Source of the DNA: JAUVKA01 sp964465145
GTDB taxonomy: Bacteria > Bacteroidota > Bacteroidia > Bacteroidales > UBA12481
Assembly (NCBI GenBank): GCA_964465145.1
Contig: CAYXJR010000043.1
Span: 1 to 37,873 of the forward strand
Length of the DNA stretch: 37,873 bases
Reading direction: 5' to 3'
Shown: positions 1 through 5,852 of the stretch, piece by piece
Position numbering within the stretch: position 1 is the first letter of the stretch
Layout of the letters: the number at the start of each line of letters is the position of its first letter
Notes under the pieces: generated by a model
What the model was told of the DNA's origin: nothing
The model's database searches: none
Seen by the model: the letters and a program-made list of their open reading frames with translations, nothing else
Translations under genes and position numbers: made by a program

Positions 1-69
1 ACTTATATTCATTCGCGGTTGGTGTGCTATTTATTGCTCATGGATATTTCATATTCTTTTTATTTAATA

Positions 70-1431
70 CTAATTTTTAGTTTTGGCCATAGTTTTCTCA
101 ACTTCCTCGACAGTACGGGGTAATTCTGCTGATAGTACTTCACATCCGTCTTTTGTTATGACTACGGTATCCTCAAGCCGGATACAAATCTCCAACTCTC
201 GATAATACATATTAATATCGCATGCAAAGACAAAGCCCTCCTGCAATACCTCATTCGTACCGAGGAAAGTTCCCATTCCATCATGAACCGCCATTCCAAC
301 GGAATGGTTATATCCCCCGTATTTTATGAATCCCCTAAATCTGCCTTCCTCTGGATCATAACCCTTATCGACAAGATATTTTCTCACTTTTTGTCCAACA
401 TCCCCGAGGGTAATACCTGGTTTATAGCTTTTCACACATACTTCCCGAAGGGCGTTGGCCAATTCATAAAGTTCTTTTTGTTTAGGCGTAAACTTTCCGT
501 TAGCAGGAAAGGAAGTGGAAAAATCCACATCATAATATTTGTAATCCGGTCCTGCATCCAGTACCACGAAATCACCTGCTGCAAGCGTTCGATTGTAGAT
601 GTTATAATGTCCGTAGGGCATGTTTTCAGCTGACATGATAATCGTATTGTATGCAAGTCCCTGGGCTCCTTCCTGTTTACAGGTATATTCAAACAAATTT
701 GCAAGATCCCATTCTTTCACATTTACCCCGGTAGCTTGCATAAAAGCCAGATGGGCTTTTACTCCTATTCGGCCTGCTTCACGCATAACGTCTACTTCAG
801 CTGCAGATTTGATCTTTCTGAGATCTGAAATTATCCCAAAGCAGTCTTTGACCTCTATTTGAGGGAACTTTTCATTGAGATTTTTTACAAACTGCAGTTC
901 GCGGCTGAGTCGGCCATCCCATTCATCCTGAGTCATTGAGTTTTTAAGGCTTCTGGATTTCTCCGCCGAGACTTCTGCCAGGAGCTCTTCGGAATTGAAA
1001 GGAGTGTATAAGATTTTAACCTTTCCCAGCCTGGCTGTCAAAAATTTAGTAAAATCTTCGAATGGCAGAGTATTTTCAATTCCTGTATACTTCCCGTGAT
1101 TCTTTACGAGATCCATAGAAATGCCCTCGCCCCTGGCCTCATTCTCACTTATGGTAAAAAAAACCGTACTGGTTCTTTCAATGCCGTCAATTACCAATAT
1201 CAGATTTGGGATATCCATACCTGTGAAATAATCCAGGTTGTTATATTGAAAAAAGGGGCTATACCCCACCGATAAGGCTGCACCCCTGAGTATAAGTATT
1301 CCATCCGGTATCATATCCATTAGTTTTTCCCTGCGGGCAACATATTCGTTTTTCTCGAATGCCAGTTGAGAAAAAGCAGGGATACTGAAGACGTTTAAAA
1401 TAATTGCGAATACAAGAATCTTAGTTTTCAT
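70..1431 (-). CDS. Secreted M24-family metallopeptidase (Xaa-Pro aminopeptidase-like)
   Basis: Probably removes N-terminal residues ahead of proline in the periplasm or outside the cell. The 453-residue product starts with a hydrophobic signal peptide ending near AFSQ. An aminopeptidase-P-like N-terminal domain precedes a C-terminal pita-bread domain. Visible catalytic-domain landmarks are the His in MPYGHYN, the Asp pair in VVLDAG and DVDFSTSFPANG, the two His spaced by seven in NHSVGMAVHD, and the Glu in IRLEDTVV. The usual TVEPG motif that supplies a metal-binding Glu reads ACDIN, so Asp replaces Glu there. It lies 6 bp downstream of the short secreted ORF at 1438-1890 and may be cotranscribed with it. 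Family assignment is secure; substrate is inferred. Confidence 0.88.
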   Translation of the reverse strand: MKTKILVFAIILNVFSIPAFSQLAFEKNEYVARREKLMDMIPDGILILRGAALSVGYSPFFQYNNLDYFTGMDIPNLILVIDGIERTSTVFFTISENEARGEGISMDLVKNHGKYTGIENTLPFEDFTKFLTARLGKVKILYTPFNSEELLAEVSAEKSRSLKNSMTQDEWDGRLSRELQFVKNLNEKFPQIEVKDCFGIISDLRKIKSAAEVDVMREAGRIGVKAHLAFMQATGVNVKEWDLANLFEYTCKQEGAQGLAYNTIIMSAENMPYGHYNIYNRTLAAGDFVVLDAGPDYKYYDVDFSTSFPANGKFTPKQKELYELANALREVCVKSYKPGITLGDVGQKVRKYLVDKGYDPEEGRFRGFIKYGGYNHSVGMAVHDGMGTFLGTNEVLQEGFVFACDINMYYRELEICIRLEDTVVITKDGCEVLSAELPRTVEEVEKTMAKTKN

Positions 1432-1437
1432 AGTTTT

Positions 1438-1890
1438 TTAGTTGTTAAATACTGCAAATTCTGCTAAGCCAACATTGGAAGTTGTTTCAGATACCGAATT
1501 TACGAAAAATGCCATCCAGGTGACTGTTAAATTCATGGGGTCGTCTCCTTCAATTTTAACAATCCCGGCCCGCGCCCTTTCCTTACCACCAGACTGAACA
1601 GCCTCCAGACCAATCTCGCCGTCGGTCCAGCCGCAATACATATTATCATCAGGAGCCCAGGAGGGGTAAAATGTATCGGCATCGGTATAGCTAACATACC
1701 GTCTGGTAAAGGCCAGGCCTACGATTTCTGTGGATTGCTCAAAGGGGCAGTTGGGGGGAGGTTCAGATGTCCAGATAGTGGGTAACCAAGGTTTAGGGCT
1801 GTAGGTTACGATTCGCTCCTGGGCATTTACGCTGGCCAGAAATCCCCAAAGGATTGCAAGAGCGATCATAGCAATATTACGATGTTTCAT
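1438..1890 (-). CDS. Short secreted protein, probably an internally deleted propeller/discoidin-type protein
   Basis: A 150-residue product with a clear signal peptide cut after SVNAQ. Residues about 55-120 (for example YPSWAPDDNMY and GDDPMNL) resemble the N-terminal part of larger secreted beta-propeller proteins that usually run to several hundred residues. The last 30 residues (VNSVSETTSNVGLAEFAVF) resemble the final strands of an F5/8-type-C (discoidin-like) domain. The two parts are joined directly at about residue 122, which suggests that the middle of a longer gene was lost in frame. It is followed 6 bp later by the M24 peptidase. It may still be expressed, so it is given as a CDS. 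The homology reading is from memory and is uncertain. Confidence 0.5.
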   Translation of the reverse strand: MKHRNIAMIALAILWGFLASVNAQERIVTYSPKPWLPTIWTSEPPPNCPFEQSTEIVGLAFTRRYVSYTDADTFYPSWAPDDNMYCGWTDGEIGLEAVQSGGKERARAGIVKIEGDDPMNLTVTWMAFFVNSVSETTSNVGLAEFAVFNN

Positions 1891-1901
1891 TTTTCTATAG
1901 A

Positions 1902-2015
1902 TTAGTTCCGATCGATTTTAATTTGATAGGAATAGGTTTTCTCTCCCTGCGCAAAGGTCATAACAGGAATCAAGAGGAAGGGGAAAAGGACAGCAGGCAA
2001 AAGTTGTTTTCTCAT
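1902..2015 (-). CDS. 37-residue ORF with signal peptide, possible gene remnant
   Basis: This minus-strand ORF encodes Met-Arg-Lys, a hydrophobic core and a signal-peptidase-like end (MTFAQ), then only about 15 mature residues (GEKTYSYQIKIDRN) before TAA. It ends 11 bp upstream of the 1438-1890 start, in the same orientation. The signal peptide is convincing, but the mature part looks like the first strand of a beta-rich protein. It is either a very small secreted peptide or the 5' end of a truncated gene. No Shine-Dalgarno site is visible, which is normal in Bacteroidota. Confidence 0.35.
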   Translation of the reverse strand: MRKQLLPAVLFPFLLIPVMTFAQGEKTYSYQIKIDRN

Positions 2016-2170
2016 AATGCCATAATTATCTGCGGGATACTATGTTTTTGCAGGTCAAATGAAGAACCAGAATAAAACATGTGTAAATCCCTTATTAGTT
2101 TAAGTTAAAATTAATCCGAAGTGAAACAGGGCCATGCCCATATATTAGCAACAATATGCACAAAATTGAC

Positions 2171-2180
2171 AGACCGGTCT
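2171..2180. promoter_or_regulatory. 10-bp perfect palindrome, possible operator
   Basis: AGACCGGTCT is its own reverse complement. It lies about 50 bp upstream of the beta-propeller gene and just upstream of a -7-like TATCTTAG at 2208-2215. Such GC-centred palindromes are typical of TetR-family operators, but no TetR gene is present in the window. Regulatory role is inferred. Confidence 0.25.
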
Positions 2181-2231
2181 TAATTAATATCAGATGTCAA
2201 GTTTTATTATCTTAGGCGGATTATTTTGATT

Positions 2232-3497
2232 ATGAAGGGAACCAAAACAGTTTGCTTGCTGGCAATATTTATCCTGGGATTTGCTGCTTCCTGGGTCAGG
2301 ATTTATGCCCAGGCTGATTCCTGGGTTAACTATCGGGGGCCTGACAGTAATGGCCATAGTGCAGCTCTTAATGTTCCGATCCATTGGAGCGATTCCATAA
2401 ATGTGGCCTGGAAAACACCCATTGAAGGCAAAGGCTGGTCGTCGCCAGTTGTGCTGGAAGGACAGGTATGGCTGACAACAGCTACTCCTGAGGGTAAGGA
2501 ATTCAGGGCTATTTGTGTGGATGAGAACAATGGATCCATTATCCACAATATCAAGGTTTTTGAGGAGGATAAGCCGATGGAAATCCACCCTTTAAACAGC
2601 TATGCCTCCCCTGCTCCTGTTCTGGAACCGGAGAGGGCCTATGTGCATTTCGGAACTTACGGTACAGCCTGTATCAACAGTCAAAATGGAAAAATTCTCT
2701 GGGAACGAAGAGATATCAACTGTGATCATGAAGTGGGCCCCGGGTCTTCCCCGGTTATATACAAAGATCTTCTGATCCTTACCATGGATGGCACTGATGT
2801 ACAATATCTGGAGGCTCTGAACAAAAAGAATGGCATATCTATATGGAAACGTCCCCGGGGACTTGATTTTAGTAAACTCCCTTTCGATCAGAAAAAAGCT
2901 TTTACGACCCCTGTGTTCTCCGATATTGAAGGACAGACACTTCTTATAAGTGCTGGCCCGCATGCTATAATGGGCTATCTTCCTGAAACCGGTGAGGAGT
3001 TATGGATTGTGCATTATGAAGGTTTCTCAGCATCGGCTCAGCCAGTCATGAATGATAATATGATTTTCATCAATACAGGATTTGGCAAATCTTCCATGCT
3101 GGGCATAAAACTGGAAGGCAAAGGAGATCAAACCGGGAAGGCAACTGTATGGATGAATGTAAAAAGTATGCAGGCCCGTTCATCTCCATTGCTGATCGAT
3201 GGTCTGCTTTACATGATCAACACAGGCGGTCAGGCAAAATGTCTTGATCCCAAAACTGGTGAAGAAATATGGTCTGAGCGGGTTGGCAGGCAAACATCAT
3301 CTTCTCCCATCTATGCGGAAGGGAAAATCTACACTTTCGATGAAGAAGGATTATGCACCATATTCACACCGGGACGCAGCTTTAATAAGATTGCCGAAAA
3401 TCAATTACCCGATGGCATTATGGCTTCCCCCGCCGTAGTGGACGGAGCCTTATTCGTCCGTACTAAGGAGTATTTATATAAGATCTCTCAAAGATAG
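2232..3497 (+). CDS. Secreted PQQ-like beta-propeller protein
   Basis: About 421 residues with a signal peptide (core AIFILGFAASW, cut near IYAQA). Repeated propeller-blade signatures follow: TATPEGKEFRAICVD, NSQNGKILWERRD, NKKNGISIWKRP, LPETGEELWIV and LDPKTGEEIWSERVG. The recurring G-E/K-x-I/L-W pattern is diagnostic of PQQ_2/BamB-type propellers. These act as periplasmic or extracellular scaffolds or, with bound PQQ, as dehydrogenases. No haem-binding CxxCH and no calcium-PQQ catalytic loop were seen, so a binding or scaffold role is likelier than redox activity. The ATG at 2232 is preferred over an in-frame TTG at 2226 because it gives a standard signal peptide. It stands alone, with repeat-rich DNA downstream. 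Confidence 0.8.
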   Translation: MKGTKTVCLLAIFILGFAASWVRIYAQADSWVNYRGPDSNGHSAALNVPIHWSDSINVAWKTPIEGKGWSSPVVLEGQVWLTTATPEGKEFRAICVDENNGSIIHNIKVFEEDKPMEIHPLNSYASPAPVLEPERAYVHFGTYGTACINSQNGKILWERRDINCDHEVGPGSSPVIYKDLLILTMDGTDVQYLEALNKKNGISIWKRPRGLDFSKLPFDQKKAFTTPVFSDIEGQTLLISAGPHAIMGYLPETGEELWIVHYEGFSASAQPVMNDNMIFINTGFGKSSMLGIKLEGKGDQTGKATVWMNVKSMQARSSPLLIDGLLYMINTGGQAKCLDPKTGEEIWSERVGRQTSSSPIYAEGKIYTFDEEGLCTIFTPGRSFNKIAENQLPDGIMASPAVVDGALFVRTKEYLYKISQR

Positions 3498-3498
3498 T

Positions 3499-3660
3499 AT
3501 GGTGGTACACCACCCGATTCCCGCATGGTCCCGATACGCTTCACTATCGGGATCGTCGCTACGCTCCGAGATGACATGTGGGTTGAGCCATCAAAATTGG
3601 ATCGCAATAGTGAGTGTCATTCCCGAAGGCGGGAACCTGATAGCGAGCTTACTTAGCTTC
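3499..3660. repeat. Dispersed intergenic repeat patch with hairpins
   Basis: The spacer after the propeller gene carries at least three inverted repeats: GGTG/CACC near 3501-3512, TCCCGATA/TATCGGGA at 3529-3552, and TTCCCG/CGGGAA at 3620-3635. The intervening phrase (cgtcgctacgctccgag and tcattcccgaaggcggg) is typical of multi-copy intergenic elements in environmental bacterial genomes. A 70-codon open frame across it is not credible as a gene. Copy number cannot be judged from this window. Confidence 0.5.
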
Positions 3661-3669
3661 TTAAGCCTT

Positions 3670-3888
3670 CTACATGTAAAGTTTCTCCAGCGCCTTCAAT
3701 ACCAAAAATAAGGGCCAGATTATGGCTTTTAAAAATCCCAGTACTCCGGCCCAGAATGTAGCTGCATGTCCGATAAAATAAATAGCAGCCCCTATGAAGC
3801 CCAATCCGTAAACAGCACCTGAAGTTCCTTTACTTGCTGTGAACTTGCTGTCACAGCAATCCGAATGTGATGATTTCTCAGTTGTCAT
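3670..3888 (-). CDS. Small membrane protein of unknown function
   Basis: A 72-residue product when read from the ATG at 3886-3888 (MTTEKSSHSDCC). A longer in-frame start exists at 3942, but it would overlap the THX gene. The N-terminal 20 residues are polar and contain the Cys pair DCCDS. The rest forms two likely membrane helices (YGLGFIGAAIYFIGHAATF and GVLGFLKAIIWPLFLVLKAL). It lies 16 bp downstream of the THX ribosomal protein gene on the same strand, so the two may be cotranscribed. I do not recognise a named family; small two-helix proteins of this kind are common near core genes in Bacteroidota. Confidence 0.6.
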   Translation of the reverse strand: MTTEKSSHSDCCDSKFTASKGTSGAVYGLGFIGAAIYFIGHAATFWAGVLGFLKAIIWPLFLVLKALEKLYM

Positions 3889-3904
3889 TATTTGAATGTT
3901 TTGG

Positions 3905-4063
3905 TTATTCCTTTTTCTTAGCTCTGCCAGGTTTCTTCTCAACTACAGTAGCAGCAGGACTTGCAGGCTTAATTGTCTTTATTACGGGTTTTTTCTTGTT
4001 CAATTTCCCCGAAGATCCCAGAAATAGTTTACCCCGTTTTGTTTTCCGATCACCTTTTCCCAT
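3905..4063 (-). CDS. 30S ribosomal protein THX (bTHX)
   Basis: A 52-residue, highly basic protein with the family signature at the N-terminus (MGKGDRKTKRGKLFLGSSGK). Bacterial THX is a small peptide that sits in the head of the 30S subunit among 16S rRNA helices. Homologues in Bacteroidota often carry a variable Lys/Ala/Pro-rich tail after the first 25 residues. Here the tail is KTIKPASPAATVVEKKPGRAKKK. The ATG at 4061-4063 is followed by the conserved MGKGD, which fixes the start. A promoter-like pair lies just upstream (4098-4128). The 72-residue membrane protein follows. Confidence 0.85.
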   Translation of the reverse strand: MGKGDRKTKRGKLFLGSSGKLNKKKPVIKTIKPASPAATVVEKKPGRAKKKE

Positions 4064-4097
4064 AATATCTTTATTTGTCGTTTTTTACCTAAAAATT

Positions 4098-4128
4098 TAA
4101 AGGTAACAAGAATCTGAGGTACATCAAA
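4098..4128 (-). promoter_or_regulatory. Bacteroidota-type promoter for THX
   Basis: Read on the minus strand, TTTG (4128-4125) is followed after 19 bp by TACCTTTA (4105-4098). This matches the Bacteroidota TTTG-N19-21-TAnnTTTG pattern with one mismatch in the -7 element. It lies about 35 bp upstream of the THX start codon. Confidence 0.5.
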
Positions 4129-4239
4129 AAAAAGTTCCGAAACCTCGATAGTTTTTTTCCCATTGATTTTCTGTATTTTGAGGATGCATATAAAGTATCT
4201 CTCTAATAAGCCTGACAAACATACAATAAGCTTATCAAA

Positions 4240-5676
4240 ATGCCATACATCGATCTACATGTTCATCCAGCCTTGAAGCCAATGGGAAAGAGCTTCGACA
4301 AAACTCCGCCCGGGAAAAACAGCCCGCACCGCAGATCAAAAAACAGCATCTGGCACTACGATCCACCTACTGCTGCAGATAAGGCACTTAACATTATTTC
4401 TTCCCTTACCAAGTTTAGCCAGGCTGATCTATCAACACTGTGTTATGGAGGTGCATCAGTGGCCTTTGTCTCCCTCTATCCCCCGGAAAAAGGATTTGTA
4501 TTGGGCAAACCCAGTACCGGTTTAGGTGGAGACATCCTAAAAGATCTGATAATGGGTGTGGGTCGTAACAGGATAGATCACCTGCAGAAAATGCCAGATT
4601 ATTTCACCGACCTGGAAATGGGCTACGATTTCTATAAACAATTAGATGGCCAGGTCATTCAATTAGAAGGAGAAAAATGCCGTTACAAAATAGTTTCACA
4701 CTTCGATGAAATAAAATTAGATGCCTATGATACGGTAAAAACCATTTATTTGATTTTGACCATTGAAGGGGCAAGTGTATTCAATACCGGTTTGCAGTTA
4801 ATGAACAGGGAAATGAATGAGGCCGAAGTCCTTGGGAACATTGAAAAAATCAAGAAATGGGAACACAGGCTTTTTTTCATAGGTATGGCCCATCATTTTT
4901 ATAATGAGTTATGCGGACATGCCAGCAGTCTGAAAGGGATAGCAAGATGGTCGGGCAATCAGGAAAATGGAATTAATAGCGGTTTTACACCATTTGGAAT
5001 TGAGGTACTGCACAAACTTCTGGAAAACTCCACCGGCAGGCGTATACTGATAGATATAAAACACATGAGTGTGGCATCCAGAAAAGAATTTTATGAGATC
5101 CTTGAGAATGAATACAGTTCAGAAAATATTCCCATTATCGTGAGCCATGGAGCGGTAAACGGTCTTCGATCTGCTGATTTTGAAATCCCTGATAATCAAC
5201 ACACTGCAGGGAGATTTCAATCGGATGACATAAATTTTTATGATGATGAAATCATCCGGATCGCCAGATCAGGTGGTTTGTTGGGAGTCCAGCTGGATGA
5301 ACGAAGGGTAGGTAGCCGGGTAGAACTAAAAAAAACCGGGCCAAGGATGAGTGCCAGGAATATGCTCTTCTACCGTTCCCGGCTATTGTGGAACCAGATA
5401 CAGCATATCGCTGAGATCCTGGACCGCGAAGGCCTTTTTGCATGGGGAATTCAATCAGTAGGATCCGACTTCGACGGCCTGATCAACCCGCTCAACGGTT
5501 TCTGGACTGCCGAACAAATGCCACTTCTCGACAGCTACCTTGAGAAACATGCCTTTAACTACCTCTCATCCCCACTGGCTGAAAAGCTTAATCATTTTAA
5601 CCGTATAAATCCCGACGAAATAATCGAAAGGTTTATGTTTGATAATGCATTTGAATTTATAGGGAAAAACCTATAA
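4240..5676 (+). CDS. Membrane-dipeptidase-type (M19) metallopeptidase
   Basis: A 478-residue protein resembling renal-type dipeptidases, zinc TIM-barrel enzymes that hydrolyse dipeptides. Visible elements in order are DLHVHP at residues 4-9, the bridging-Glu region TIEGAS, the His-rich GMAHHFYNELCGHA, IDIKHMS, IVSHGAVNGLR and the Asp of VGSDFDGLINP. No signal peptide is visible, so it is probably cytosolic. The N-terminal metal motif is HxH, whereas the best-studied M19 enzymes have HxD. The start ATG directly precedes the conserved strand PYIDLHVH. It has its own spacer downstream, filled by heptad repeats. Family is confident; substrate range is unknown and could extend to other amidohydrolase chemistry. 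Confidence 0.82.
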   Translation: MPYIDLHVHPALKPMGKSFDKTPPGKNSPHRRSKNSIWHYDPPTAADKALNIISSLTKFSQADLSTLCYGGASVAFVSLYPPEKGFVLGKPSTGLGGDILKDLIMGVGRNRIDHLQKMPDYFTDLEMGYDFYKQLDGQVIQLEGEKCRYKIVSHFDEIKLDAYDTVKTIYLILTIEGASVFNTGLQLMNREMNEAEVLGNIEKIKKWEHRLFFIGMAHHFYNELCGHASSLKGIARWSGNQENGINSGFTPFGIEVLHKLLENSTGRRILIDIKHMSVASRKEFYEILENEYSSENIPIIVSHGAVNGLRSADFEIPDNQHTAGRFQSDDINFYDDEIIRIARSGGLLGVQLDERRVGSRVELKKTGPRMSARNMLFYRSRLLWNQIQHIAEILDREGLFAWGIQSVGSDFDGLINPLNGFWTAEQMPLLDSYLEKHAFNYLSSPLAEKLNHFNRINPDEIIERFMFDNAFEFIGKNL

Positions 5677-5795
5677 ACAAGATACAAGATACAAGATACA
5701 AGATACAAGAGTCAAGACACAAGATACAAGACCCTTGTTCAAGACATAAGACCCAAGACCAAAGACACAAAATATCCAATATCCAATATCCTACT
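5677..5795. repeat. Degenerate heptanucleotide tandem repeat
   Basis: Starting one base after the M19 stop codon, the spacer can be cut into about 16 consecutive 7-bp units. The first are ACAAGAT four times, then ACAAGAG, TCAAGAC, ACAAGAT, ACAAGAC and CCTTGTT. They continue as CAAGACA, TAAGACC, CAAGACC and AAAGACA, and end in two TCCAATA units. Substitutions accumulate but the 7-bp register holds throughout. The units contain no open frame of note. This resembles the short tandemly repeated repetitive sequences of cyanobacteria; function is unknown. Confidence 0.8.
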
Positions 5796-5852
5796 GCAGT
5801 TAATGTTTGCAATTCCTCCATTTATTGGCGAAATTGCAAGGAAATAAAACAT

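Noticed and set aside
3499..3711. 70-codon ORF across the dispersed repeat
   Set aside because: It follows the repeat's hairpins, has a low-complexity end and runs antisense into the small membrane protein gene.
5677..5795. CRISPR array
   Set aside because: The repeated unit is only 7 bp with no spacers and no cas genes nearby.
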